Shown here piece after piece: positions 24,885 to 33,179 of a stretch of 64,000 nucleotides of DNA. The notes beneath the pieces are model-generated. The model was not told the origin of the DNA, did not search any database, and saw only the letters and a list, made by a program, of their open reading frames with translations. Source of the stretch: Bog-159 sp050008575 (lineage in GTDB: Bacteria > Acidobacteriota > Terriglobia > Bryobacterales > Bryobacteraceae); NCBI GenBank assembly GCA_050008575.1, contig JBEKMJ010000040.1, positions 1 through 64,000 on the forward strand, written 5' to 3'. Made by a program: the position numbers and the translations under genes. Positions within the stretch are counted from its first letter, which is position 1, and the number at the start of each line of letters is the position of its first letter.

Positions 24885-25982
24885 TCACTGTGTCCACCTC
24901 TGTGGCTGAACGATAATTTTCAACGATTCGGGACCGGGATGCAACGCTAAATCGAATCCTGAACGGATTTTAACGAGGGGCACGCGGTGGGAGATGAGCT
25001 CTTCCACGGGCAAAGCCCCGCTGAAGACCAATTCCGCCGATTCTTTTTGCAAATCCACGGAAGCGCTATAGCATCCGAACAGACTGCGCTCGCCCACGCA
25101 GATCGCCGCGCCGGAAACCTCCACGCGCTCGGTTTCGGATGTTTGCGCAAACAATAAAATGCGCGCGCCCGGACGGGAGAAGCGAATGGCCTCGGCCACA
25201 ATGCCGGGCACGGAAGCCGCCACGATCACCAGATCCGCGCCGCGTTGGTCCGTCAGCCGGCGGACCTCCGCCTCCACGTTGGTTTCGCGCGGATCCCAGG
25301 CTTCCACTGCGCCACAACGGCGGGAAAGCTCGCGGCGCGTGGCGATGGTGTCGGTCGTTACAGTTGTTGCGCCGGTGCGCCGCAGCAGCATGGTAAACAG
25401 CAGGCCGATGGGTCCCTGGCCGATGACCACGGCCACTTCGCCGGGTTGCGGGGCGCACTGGACCACGGCCTTTAGACAGGTATTCACCGGCTCGACGAAA
25501 CTGGCGCGTTCGAACGAAACACCATCCGGAATTCTCTCCACGCCATTTTCAACGATCCAATCCATAACCCGCACATACTGAGAGAAACCGCCGCCAGCGG
25601 GCTCAAATCCGGCAGTGACCCCGACCTTTTTGTAAACAGGGCACTGCGCATAGAGTTTCCGCCGGCAATAGAAGCAGTTCTTGCATGGAATATGGTGAAA
25701 AACCACTACGCGATCGCCGGGCGCAAAGCGACACACGTCTCGCCCGGTGCGCACAACCACTCCTGCCGTCTCATGTCCATAGATGCGCGGGGGGGCCAGA
25801 AGGTTGTATTCGATTTTCTTCAGATCGGTGTGGCAGATGCCGCAAGCTTCCACACGCACCAGCATCTCGCCCGGCCCGATGTCCGGAATGGGCACCTGCT
25901 CGACGGAGACGACACTCTGGCCTTTGTAAACAGCCGCGTGCATGGTGGGCGGGATACTCCAGTCAGAATCGGCAACCAGCAA
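24885..25982 (-). CDS. Zinc-dependent medium-chain dehydrogenase (first copy)
   Basis: 365 residues with the same MDR fold as its downstream neighbour but clearly diverged. Catalytic zinc ligands are CGICHTDLK and YGHETAGVVV, the structural zinc loop CKNCFYCRRKLYAQCPVYKK, and the Rossmann motif VVIGQGPIGLLFTMLL. Start TTG 25982 follows AGGAG by seven bases and overlaps the hpnG end by 20 bases. The later ATG at 25943 lacks such a site. Tandem placement between hpnG and hpnC suggests that both enzymes act on the same or successive intermediates; no direct evidence for substrate. Confidence 0.84.
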   Translation of the reverse strand: MLVADSDWSIPPTMHAAVYKGQSVVSVEQVPIPDIGPGEMLVRVEACGICHTDLKKIEYNLLAPPRIYGHETAGVVVRTGRDVCRFAPGDRVVVFHHIPCKNCFYCRRKLYAQCPVYKKVGVTAGFEPAGGGFSQYVRVMDWIVENGVERIPDGVSFERASFVEPVNTCLKAVVQCAPQPGEVAVVIGQGPIGLLFTMLLRRTGATTVTTDTIATRRELSRRCGAVEAWDPRETNVEAEVRRLTDQRGADLVIVAASVPGIVAEAIRFSRPGARILLFAQTSETERVEVSGAAICVGERSLFGCYSASVDLQKESAELVFSGALPVEELISHRVPLVKIRSGFDLALHPGPESLKIIVQPQRWTQ

Positions 25983-26670
25983 TGAATTCTCCTAATGTGC
26001 GCGTAGCGATGCGGCAGAAACGGCGCAGCCGGAACAACTCCGGGAACGCTTTTCCGGGATTTCCCAATGCAGACGTTAAAAGGCTTATTGTAGCGAAATG
26101 CCCGTCGGAACGCAGAGCCTTGTTGAAATCGTTAACAAAGCCCTGGCCGGCCGTGTCCGTGACGGACCGTACACAAAACAGGGGGACCCGGTGCGCGGCG
26201 GCGAATTGGGCAAGGCCGCCGGCTTCCATTTCCACAGCGGATGCCCCGGCGGCCCGCAGGAGGGCCTTTTCGGCGGTGGTCTGCGCCACGTGATCGATGG
26301 AGGCCAACACGCCTGTCGCGTGCCGGGTCTCGGATTGGGGCAGGCGGACGTCGAACCGGCGGCCGGCGGCATCCACTGCCGTGGCCACGAAGACATCGCC
26401 GATTTCGAGCGCCGGATCCAGCGCGCCACAGAATCCCATACTCACGATCGCTTCCGGCCGGCACGCCGCACAGGCGGCTGCAGCGGCCCTGCCGGCATGC
26501 GCCGCGCCCGCGCCATTCGCCACCATCCACAACCGCCGGCCGGCGCAAACGCCCGACCGCGCCCAGTAGACCGGCCACGCCAGCTTGCGTACGCCGGAAC
26601 AAAACCGCAGGAGCCCGTCGAACTCGCGAGGTTCGGCGGCGACTAACAATATCCGTTGGCCTGAAACCAT
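25963..26670 (-). CDS. hpnG: Hopanoid phosphorylase/nucleosidase HpnG
   Basis: 235 residues of the purine nucleosidase (PNP/MTAN-like) fold. HpnG removes adenine from adenosylhopane, made by HpnH, to give ribosylhopane. Visible features are ILLVAAEPREFDGL at the N-terminus, VSMGFCGALDPALEIGDVFV, VDHVAQT-like spacing (SIDHVAQTTAEKALL) and the catalytic AVEMEAGGLAQFA then CVRSVTDTA. It overlaps hpnA by 28 bases and the following dehydrogenase by 20, so the operon is translationally packed. Confidence 0.9.
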   Translation of the reverse strand: MVSGQRILLVAAEPREFDGLLRFCSGVRKLAWPVYWARSGVCAGRRLWMVANGAGAAHAGRAAAAACAACRPEAIVSMGFCGALDPALEIGDVFVATAVDAAGRRFDVRLPQSETRHATGVLASIDHVAQTTAEKALLRAAGASAVEMEAGGLAQFAAAHRVPLFCVRSVTDTAGQGFVNDFNKALRSDGHFATISLLTSALGNPGKAFPELFRLRRFCRIATRTLGEFIAGCRF

Positions 26671-27611
26671 TCCACCGCCCGGCGCAGCGCGCCTTCCGCG
26701 GGACCGGGTGCGAAGCCCAACTCGCGCGCGGCCTTGGCGTGCGATACGAACATTTTCTTACGGGCCATGCGGACGGCGTCGAGCGGCGCCCGCGGCGGCT
26801 TTCCGGTGACGCCGGCCCACGCGGTGGTGACCACCCCCGCGGCATACGCGACCGCGTAGGGCAACTGCACGGTGGGCGCCGGGCGGCCGGTGATGGCGGC
26901 CAGTTTCGCCAGGATCTGCAGGAGCGTCAGATTTTCCGATCCCAGAATATAGCGTTCGCCGGGGCGGCCATGCTCGCAGGCCAGAAGCTGCCCGATGGCT
27001 ACATCGCGCGCATCCACCACGTTCAAGCCGGTGTCGATAAAAGCGGGCATGTCTCCTTTCAAGAAATCCAGAACGATCTTGCCGGTGGGGGTCGGCTTAA
27101 TATCATGATCCCCGATGGGCGCCGTAGGATTCACAATCACTACGGGCAGTCCAAAAGCCGCGAGTGCCACGGCGCAACGCTCGGCTAGAAACTTGGAACG
27201 TTTGTAGGCGCCTTTCATCTCATCCAGGGAGACGGGGCAATCTTCGTCGCCTTCCCCGTCCTTTGGCACGCCGATGCAGCCTACCGTGCTGGTGTAGACC
27301 ACGCGGTCCACACCGGCTTTGCGGGACGCCTCCAATACATGACGTGTGCCGTCGATGTTGGAGTCATAGATCTCTCTGGGGTCGGCGGCCCATAGCCGGT
27401 AATCGGCGGCTACGTGAAAGACGAGACCGCAGCCGGCCACGGCGCGTTCGACCGACGCTGCATCGCGCAAATCTCCGGGCGCCGGTTCCACATCCAACTC
27501 GCGTACTTTGCGGCGGACGAACGCCCTTACTCGATGCCCGCGCTCGATCAGGAGCCGGGCTACATGCCAGCCCAGGAAACCCGATGCGCCGGTTACCAGG
27601 GTGGGCTTCAT
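26643..27611 (-). CDS. hpnA: Hopanoid-associated sugar epimerase HpnA
   Basis: 322 residues of the extended short-chain dehydrogenase family. It shows VTGASGFLGWHVARLLIERG for NAD(P) binding, a DLRDAASVERAVAGCGLVFH acidic segment, and active-site TSTVGCIG with YKRSKFLAE as YxxxK. HpnA-type proteins are common in hopanoid clusters; the precise reaction on the side chain is not settled. The start at 27611 lies about 80 bases after hpnH, with a repeat in between, and the end overlaps hpnG. Confidence 0.9.
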   Translation of the reverse strand: MKPTLVTGASGFLGWHVARLLIERGHRVRAFVRRKVRELDVEPAPGDLRDAASVERAVAGCGLVFHVAADYRLWAADPREIYDSNIDGTRHVLEASRKAGVDRVVYTSTVGCIGVPKDGEGDEDCPVSLDEMKGAYKRSKFLAERCAVALAAFGLPVVIVNPTAPIGDHDIKPTPTGKIVLDFLKGDMPAFIDTGLNVVDARDVAIGQLLACEHGRPGERYILGSENLTLLQILAKLAAITGRPAPTVQLPYAVAYAAGVVTTAWAGVTGKPPRAPLDAVRMARKKMFVSHAKAARELGFAPGPAEGALRRAVEWFQANGYC

Positions 27612-27620
27612 TTAGTGAGA

Positions 27621-27663
27621 GCGGGGCCTGGAGGCCCCGCGCAGGACTAGAGTCCTGCCCCAC
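27621..27663. repeat. Palindromic repeat between hpnH and hpnA
   Basis: GCGGGGCCTGGAGGCCCCGC and GCAGGACTAGAGTCCTGC, ending CCCAC. On the operon strand it lies 25 bases after the hpnH stop and ends nine bases before the hpnA ATG. Confidence 0.85.
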
Positions 27664-27688
27664 GAGCTGCAGCATTGCAGTGGTGGCG

Positions 27689-28801
27689 TCATTTTAGGGC
27701 CCAGGTTAGCATTTTCAGGCTGTCGGCCAGGCTGGCGGTGAGGCCCAGCGCCGCGGAGGGTTCGAAGCCGCAATGCATCATGCAATGTTCGCAGCGCGGA
27801 TCGTTGCCCGGACCGTAGTTTTCCCAGGGCGTCTCGGTCATCAGCCCTTCGAAGGTCTTGTAGTGACCGTCGGTGATGAGGTAGCACGGGCCTTTCCAGC
27901 CTTTGATGTTGTAGGTGGGCGTGCCCCAGGCGGTACATGGAAGCTCGCGCGTGCCTTTCAGATAATCGAGGTACAGCGGGGTTTGCTTGATATAGAACCT
28001 TGCGGCAAGCCGGTCGATATCCTGGAATTTCTCGCGGATGTCGTCGCGGGTCATGAATATTTCACGGTCGTTGACGGCGGAATATCCGTAGGCCGGAGCC
28101 ATCTGGTGGCCGTCCAGGTGGAACTGCTCCAGGTACTCGAACAGCGCCGCGATTTCCTGCATGTCGGTTTCTTTGTAGATGGTGGTGTTGGTGCACACCA
28201 TGAAACCGGCGGCCTTGGCGGCTTTGATACCCTCGATGGCTTCGCGGAAAACGCCTTCGCGCTCCACGCAGATGTCGTGCGTCTTTTCCATGCCATCCAG
28301 GTGGACGTTGAAGAAGAAGCGCTTGTCCGGCTTGAATTCGTGAAGCCGCTTCACGATGAACATGCCGTTGGTGCACAGGTAAATATTCTTGTTGCGCCGC
28401 AGGATGCCGGCTACCAGCTCGCCGATTTGCGGATACATCATGGGCTCGCCGCCGCAGATGGAAACCATGGGCGCGCCACATTCGTCGACGGCCGCCAGGC
28501 ATTCTTCAAGCGGCACGCGCTCGGTAATGGTGGACTCGTACTCGCGGATGCGGCCGCAGCCGGTGCAGGTGAGGTTGCAGGCGTGCAGCGGTTCCAGCAT
28601 CATCACCAAGGGGAAGCGCTTGCGGAGCATGGGATGCGGCTGGCGATTGGCGCGATCGGCTGGTACGCCATGGATGATGCGGAACGGGTTCGATGTGTCC
28701 GGCGCGGCGGCTACGTCTTTTTGCCATTCCGGGCGGGGACGGAGGCGGTTTTTGAATATGTATCCGGCCATGCCGGCGGTCATGGATAGGGGAAATCTCA
28801 T
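27689..28801 (-). CDS. hpnH: Adenosylhopane synthase HpnH (radical SAM)
   Basis: 370 residues. HpnH couples the 5'-deoxyadenosyl radical from SAM to diploptene, giving adenosylhopane. The cluster motif CNLTCTGC (Cys75, 79, 82) is followed by CGRIREYEST. VSICGGEPMMYPQIGEL, HLDGMEKTHD and a C-terminal Cys group (RCEHCMMHCGFEPSA) fit the family. Compared with the usual HpnH, about 30 extra residues (PDTSNPFRIIHGVP region) precede the motif, apparently a lineage-specific insertion. The ATG overlaps the shc stop (ATGA), so translation follows from shc. Confidence 0.93.
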   Translation of the reverse strand: MRFPLSMTAGMAGYIFKNRLRPRPEWQKDVAAAPDTSNPFRIIHGVPADRANRQPHPMLRKRFPLVMMLEPLHACNLTCTGCGRIREYESTITERVPLEECLAAVDECGAPMVSICGGEPMMYPQIGELVAGILRRNKNIYLCTNGMFIVKRLHEFKPDKRFFFNVHLDGMEKTHDICVEREGVFREAIEGIKAAKAAGFMVCTNTTIYKETDMQEIAALFEYLEQFHLDGHQMAPAYGYSAVNDREIFMTRDDIREKFQDIDRLAARFYIKQTPLYLDYLKGTRELPCTAWGTPTYNIKGWKGPCYLITDGHYKTFEGLMTETPWENYGPGNDPRCEHCMMHCGFEPSAALGLTASLADSLKMLTWALK

Positions 28802-30783
28802 AAGTTAGTCCAGGAGGCGGCCTGCGAGGCCGCCGCAGGCTGCGAGCCTGCCCCACGTATGAATTCGGATAGGGCGATTAGCGGGAAGTATAGACGGTAG
28901 TAATGATAGTTCAGGTAGAAGACTCGCGGGAAGCCGGTGCCGGTAGCTAGTTCTTCATCCCAGCCGCCGTCGGACCGCTGGGTGACCAACAGGTATTCGA
29001 TGCCGTGGTGCACGCTGAGGCTGTTGGTGTCGCCGCCGGCGATCAGGCCCATTAATGCCCAGGCGGTTTGGGAGGGCGTGCTTTCGGCCGGCACGAAGCC
29101 GCCTTGGTCGTAGCTGGCGCAACTCTCGCCCCAGCCGCCGTCGGCGTTCTGAATAGAACGCAACCATTCGCCGGCGCGCAGGATGGGGGCTTCGCGGTCG
29201 TCGTATTGGGCGGCGCGCAGTCCGCGCAGCGCGAAGCAAGTGCCATAGATGTATGCGACGCCCCAGCGGCCGTACCAGCTTCCATCCGGCTGCTGGTTGC
29301 GCAGCAGAAAATCGACGCCGCGTTTAACGGCCGGATGCGAGCCGGCCAAGGCGTGTGCACCCAAAGCTTCCATCACGCGGCCGGTAATATCCGGGCAGGA
29401 AGGATCGAGCATGGCGTTGTGGTCCGCGAACGGGACGGCGTTGAGGAACTGCCAGTTGTTGTCCACGTCGAAGGCCGCCCAACCGCCGTCGGAGCCCTGC
29501 ATATCGAGAATCCAGTTGAGGGCGCGGCGATGGCAGGCCTTTTGGGCGGCAGGGTCCGATGCCTGGGCCCGGCTTAGCGCCAGCAGGATCATGGCGGTGT
29601 CGTCGATATCGGGATAGTGATCGTTGCGGAAGAAGAATCCCCAGCCGGAGGGCTCTGTTTTCGGGCGTTTGACGGACCAGTCGCCTTTGACGCGGACTTC
29701 TTTGGAGAGGATCCAGTCGGCGGCGCGCTGCAAGGAGCCGGACTCAAGTCCGGCGCGGGCTGAAGCCCGCCCCCCAAATTCGCCGAGGGCGAAGCCGGCG
29801 ATGGCGGTGTCCCAGATCGGAGAGAAGCAGGGTTGGAACAGGAATCGCTCGCCGTCGTCGATCATGAGCCGCTCGAACTGGTAGCGGGCTTCCTGGCTGG
29901 CGGGGTGATCCGGTGGATAGCCGAGAACGTCGAGCGCCATGATGGCGTACATCATGGGCGGATAGATGGCGCCCAGGCCGTCGGAGTTCTCGCAGCGCGC
30001 GAGCATCCACTCCGCGGCGGCTTTCAGGGCCTTGCGCCGCAGCGTGCGGGAACCGTGTTTCTCCCAGAATTTCAGAAAACGATCGACGCTGAGGAAGAAA
30101 TTTCGCCAGGTGAAAAAACCCTCGCTGGGCTGGAATGCGGGACTGACACCCGGTTTGTAAAGCTCGTCGAGGTTGAAACCGGCGGGTACCGGGCGGCGCG
30201 GATTGCTGGAGTGCACGATGGCCAGCGAAACCACGATGGCGCGTGTCCATGCCGACATCTGGTAGATGAAATTTCCCGGCAGAAACATAACCTCCGGCGG
30301 GATGGAGGGGGTATACTGCCGCGGATACATGTCGAACAGGCTGAGGTTGATCTTGACGTAGCTGTTGGCGGCCTGAATGCCGCCAAGTTCGAGGATGCGC
30401 TGGCGGGCGTGCGCCAGGCGCGCATCGTCGAGCGGCAGGCCGGCCACCTTCAGCGCGAAGTAGGCTTTCACCGTGGCGCTGATCTCCGACGGCCCTTTGA
30501 CATAGATATTGAAGCCGCCATCCGGGAGCTGCCGCGCCAGAATCGAGTTGACGGCCTTGTCGATGAGGGCGCGCGTGGGCGGATTCCAGACGCCGGCTTG
30601 CGGTGGGTGCATCCAAAGCTGCAACAGGATGTAATCGGATTCCAGCGTGGTGTCGGCGGTGAGATCGGCGCACCAATATCCGTCGGAATCCTGCAAGGCC
30701 AAGAGCCGATCCGCGGCACGGCGAGAGGCCCGCGCGGCGGTCGAAGCCAGAGTTTCTTGTGCGAAAGCGGTTGATGTGCTCAT
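28798..30783 (-). CDS. shc: Squalene-hopene cyclase
   Basis: 661 residues. It cyclises squalene to hopene and hopanol at the membrane. QW repeats such as QDSDGYWCADL, QLPDGGFNIY, QGSDGGWAAFD, QPDGSWYGRWG, NADGGWGESC and QRSDGGWDEEL are spread over the chain. The protonating DxDD motif is DIDDTAM near residue 393. The catalytic domain normally ends shortly after YHYYRLYFPLIALSEF; here about 20 more residues come from a palindromic repeat. A second repeat encodes an extra GRASARAGLESGS segment near residue 345. The stop overlaps hpnH (ATGA), and ispH ends ten bases upstream. Confidence 0.95.
   Translation of the reverse strand: MSTSTAFAQETLASTAARASRRAADRLLALQDSDGYWCADLTADTTLESDYILLQLWMHPPQAGVWNPPTRALIDKAVNSILARQLPDGGFNIYVKGPSEISATVKAYFALKVAGLPLDDARLAHARQRILELGGIQAANSYVKINLSLFDMYPRQYTPSIPPEVMFLPGNFIYQMSAWTRAIVVSLAIVHSSNPRRPVPAGFNLDELYKPGVSPAFQPSEGFFTWRNFFLSVDRFLKFWEKHGSRTLRRKALKAAAEWMLARCENSDGLGAIYPPMMYAIMALDVLGYPPDHPASQEARYQFERLMIDDGERFLFQPCFSPIWDTAIAGFALGEFGGRASARAGLESGSLQRAADWILSKEVRVKGDWSVKRPKTEPSGWGFFFRNDHYPDIDDTAMILLALSRAQASDPAAQKACHRRALNWILDMQGSDGGWAAFDVDNNWQFLNAVPFADHNAMLDPSCPDITGRVMEALGAHALAGSHPAVKRGVDFLLRNQQPDGSWYGRWGVAYIYGTCFALRGLRAAQYDDREAPILRAGEWLRSIQNADGGWGESCASYDQGGFVPAESTPSQTAWALMGLIAGGDTNSLSVHHGIEYLLVTQRSDGGWDEELATGTGFPRVFYLNYHYYRLYFPLIALSEFIRGAGSQPAAASQAASWTNL
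28816..28856. repeat. Two-hairpin repeat translated as the Shc C-terminus
   Basis: GGCGGCCTGCGAGGCCGCC and GCAGGCTGCGAGCCTGC, ending CCCAC. It lies wholly inside the 3' end of shc and encodes GAGSQPAAASQAA-like residues just before the shc/hpnH overlap. Confidence 0.9.
29737..29777. repeat. Palindromic repeat inside shc coding sequence
   Basis: GCCGGACTCAAGTCCGGC followed by GCGGGCTGAAGCCCGC and CCCCC, modules seen elsewhere only between genes. It is in frame and adds roughly a dozen residues between ALGEFGG and LQRAADWILSKE. Confidence 0.8.
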
Positions 30784-30793
30784 CGTGCGGAAA

Positions 30794-31786
30794 TCATTGT
30801 GAAAGCAGGGTTAATCCCGGAGCCGCGCGAGTCAGCTCGGGTGGCAGGGAGAAGCGCACGTCTTCGTCGATCAACTCCACTTCTTCCAGCCGGTGAAAGC
30901 CTTGGCCCCACAGGAATCCGACCAGGTCCTCCACCAGATGTTCCGGCGCGGAGGCTCCCGCGGTGACCGCCACATTACGAACGCCGTTCAGCCAGGCGAT
31001 ATCGACTTCGCCATAATCGTTAACCAAGTGAGATCGCACGCCGGCGTTGGCGCTGACCTCGACCAGCCGCTTGGAATTGGAACTGTTCTGCGAACCCACC
31101 ACCAGCAGCAAGTCGCAATATTGAGCCACCCCTTTGACCGCCATCTGGCGGTTTTCGGTGGCGTAACAGATGTCCTGGGCGGGGGGCCCTTCGATCAGGG
31201 GAAAACGTTCCTTGAGACGTAGAATGATGTCGCGCGTTTCGTCCAGGCTCAGCGTAGTTTGAGTGAGATAACGGACGCGCGTGGGATCGGGCAGTGCGAG
31301 GCGGTCGACATCCTCGACGGTTTCGACCAGGTAGCTGGATTCAGGCGCCTCGCCGAGAGTCCCGATGACTTCGTCGTGATGGCTGTGGCCGATGAGCACG
31401 ATGCTGTAACCGTCGCGCGCGAAACGCACCGCCTCGAGATGGACTTTGGTGACCAGCGGGCAAGTGGCGTCGATGATCTCCAGTCGCCGCGCGGCCGCTT
31501 CGCGGCGCACTTCCGGGGCCACGCCGTGCGCGCTGAAAATAGCGCGGGCGCCGGTGGGTACTTCGCCGATCTCCTCCACGAAGATGGCGCCGGCTTGGCG
31601 CAACTCGTCCACCACGTGCTTGTTGTGCACGATTTCCTTGCGCACGTAAACCGGCGGACCATAGAGATCGAGCGCGATCTTCACCACATCGATGGCGCGC
31701 ACGACACCGGCGCAGAATCCGCGCGGCTTTAGCAGATACACCTTCTTTTCCGAGCCGGGATTGGCGGCGATGGGTTTCAATGGCAT
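30794..31786 (-). CDS. ispH: 4-hydroxy-3-methylbut-2-enyl diphosphate reductase
   Basis: Last enzyme of the MEP pathway, making IPP and DMAPP with an iron-sulfur cluster. About 330 residues. The three cluster cysteines are in KPRGFCAGVVRAID, IDATCPLVTKVH and DICYATENRQMAVK. The substrate-binding HS segments IGHSHHDEVIGT and GSQNSSNSKRL are present, and TAGASAPEHLVEDLV closes the domain. ATG 31786 (MPLKPIAANPG) is preferred; TTG 31816 is possible. A minus-strand TATAAT at about 31825-31820 lies just upstream. Being first in the hopanoid operon, it probably boosts isoprenoid supply for squalene. Confidence 0.94.
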   Translation of the reverse strand: MPLKPIAANPGSEKKVYLLKPRGFCAGVVRAIDVVKIALDLYGPPVYVRKEIVHNKHVVDELRQAGAIFVEEIGEVPTGARAIFSAHGVAPEVRREAAARRLEIIDATCPLVTKVHLEAVRFARDGYSIVLIGHSHHDEVIGTLGEAPESSYLVETVEDVDRLALPDPTRVRYLTQTTLSLDETRDIILRLKERFPLIEGPPAQDICYATENRQMAVKGVAQYCDLLLVVGSQNSSNSKRLVEVSANAGVRSHLVNDYGEVDIAWLNGVRNVAVTAGASAPEHLVEDLVGFLWGQGFHRLEEVELIDEDVRFSLPPELTRAAPGLTLLSQ

Positions 31787-31816
31787 GTTGACGTGTACGG
31801 GCGTTGAATTAACCAA

Positions 31817-32273
31817 TTATAACAGGCGCGGTCCGGCGCATACGGGCATACAACATAGATTCACCTGGCGGCCAGAACGATCCAAACGCCGGCCACCAAA
31901 TCGGCGATCCGCGGGCGATCCAGCAAAGCGAGCCTGGGCTGCGGGAAAAGCTGGTTTGGCCGCCGATGGAACGCCGCTAAGACAAAGAGCAAGTGATTTG
32001 TTTTCAGTGTTCTTTGGCTTCGGCCCCCATATTCTTGGGTTTGAATGGTAATTCCGCGTGGATTTTCAGGGGGGGCTTTTCTAGCGGTAACATTGTTACA
32101 TCGGCGCCCTGGGACCAAACATCCGGATTTCAAGGACCCGCCCCTGACCGTACTCAGGACGAGCTTAGCACGGCGGCGGTTAGGGGCCGGGGACCGGTCG
32201 TGGCCGAACTCTTGTTTTCAAACGGTTGGCGGTGTGCTGCGGGGTGTCATCAAGATGGGTTTAAACTGGGCTG
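31817..32273. other. Intergenic stretch without recognisable gene
   Basis: Contains the likely ispH promoter at its left edge. The remainder shows lower GC than the neighbours and only short frames without family patterns. Confidence 0.5.
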
Positions 32274-32756
32274 ATGCTGGAATGGCGCCGTTTTGAAACT
32301 GCCGGCGAGTTTGCCTTCGGCGTGGTGGCATCGGAGGCGGGCATTCGTGCGATAGAGTTGAATGGGGTGGCCGAACTGCCTGGGTGCGAGTGCGAGTCCA
32401 ACCCTATGCTGCAGGAAGCGATCGAACAACTGCGTGCGTATTTTGCCGGCGAATTGCGGGACTTCGATCTGACCCTGGACATGCAGGGCACCGAATTTCA
32501 AAGGCGCGTGTGGGGCGAATTGATGAACATACCCTACGGCGAGACGCGCAGCTACAGTTTCGTGGCGAACACGATCGGCGCGCCCAAGGCGGTGCGGGCG
32601 GTGGGGGCAGCCAACGGGAGGAACCCGATCCCAATTGTGGTGCCGTGCCATCGCGTGATCGGCGCGGGCGGATCGCTGGTGGGATATGGGGGCGGATTGC
32701 CGCTCAAACGTTTCCTGTTGGATCTGGAAGCGCGGCATGCGCATTTGTTTGGGTAA
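32274..32756 (+). CDS. ogt: Methylated-DNA-protein-cysteine methyltransferase
   Basis: 160 residues. It repairs O6-methylguanine in DNA by transferring the methyl group to its own cysteine. The DNA-binding wing shows TEFQRRVWGELMNIPYGETR and the active site IPIVVPCHRVIGAGGSLVGY, ending GGLPLKRFLLDLE. It is single-domain, with no AdaA fusion. It is monocistronic and followed immediately by a scar of two broken genes. Confidence 0.94.
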   Translation: MLEWRRFETAGEFAFGVVASEAGIRAIELNGVAELPGCECESNPMLQEAIEQLRAYFAGELRDFDLTLDMQGTEFQRRVWGELMNIPYGETRSYSFVANTIGAPKAVRAVGAANGRNPIPIVVPCHRVIGAGGSLVGYGGGLPLKRFLLDLEARHAHLFG

Positions 32757-32942
32757 GCAATACCGCGATCCTCTCCAGCGCCTTCGCCGCGGCTGCGCTG
32801 CCGCTCGCCGGCATCGGGCTGTTCGGCCCGATGTCATACACAGTCACGCGCCGCACTCGCGAGATCGGGATCCGCATGGCGCTCGGATCGCAGCCCGGCG
32901 CCATCCTGCGCATGATATGGCGCGATACGGTGCTGCAGGCAC
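32757..32942 (+). pseudogene. C-terminal fragment of an ADOP/FtsX-like permease
   Basis: Directly after the ogt stop, the frame reads AILSSAFAAAALPLAGIGLF, then SYTVTRRTREIGIRMALGSQ and PGAILRMIWRDTVLQAL. This is the conserved last membrane block of ADOP permeases (compare 10325-10450). It lacks start, N-terminus and the final RRASRIDPxxALRxE end. At about 32942 it joins an unrelated fragment on the opposite strand. Confidence 0.8.
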
Positions 32943-33091
32943 TCGGCGATCGACCAATTGCGCAGGTCCGGGCGCCAATTGAATTGCGACTCCGCCAGGC
33001 CGTCGACGAGTTCGATGGCCTCCGTTTTCATGGCGGCGAACTGGCGGGTGAGTTCGGCAAGTTCGGGAGTAAGCGACGACATGGTCAACAT
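32943..33091 (-). pseudogene. N-terminal fragment of a DinB-like protein
   Basis: On the minus strand MLTMSSLTPELAELTRQFAA and GLAESQFNWRPDLRNWSIAE match the first helices of DinB_2/YfiT-type proteins, including the WSIAEC motif. The homology stops abruptly where the permease fragment begins. Only about 50 residues remain. Confidence 0.75.
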
Positions 33092-33133
33092 ATGTTTATA
33101 CCAAAACACCCGAGCTTCGCTCGCCGAACTAAG

Positions 33134-33175
33134 AGCGGGCCTACGAGGCCCGCGCAGGCTGCGAGCCTGCCCCAC
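33134..33175. repeat. Two-hairpin repeat after the GH13 gene
   Basis: GCGGGCCTACGAGGCCCGC and GCAGGCTGCGAGCCTGC, ending CCCAC. Read on the minus strand it starts four bases after the stop codon at 33180. Confidence 0.9.
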
Positions 33176-33179
33176 GACG

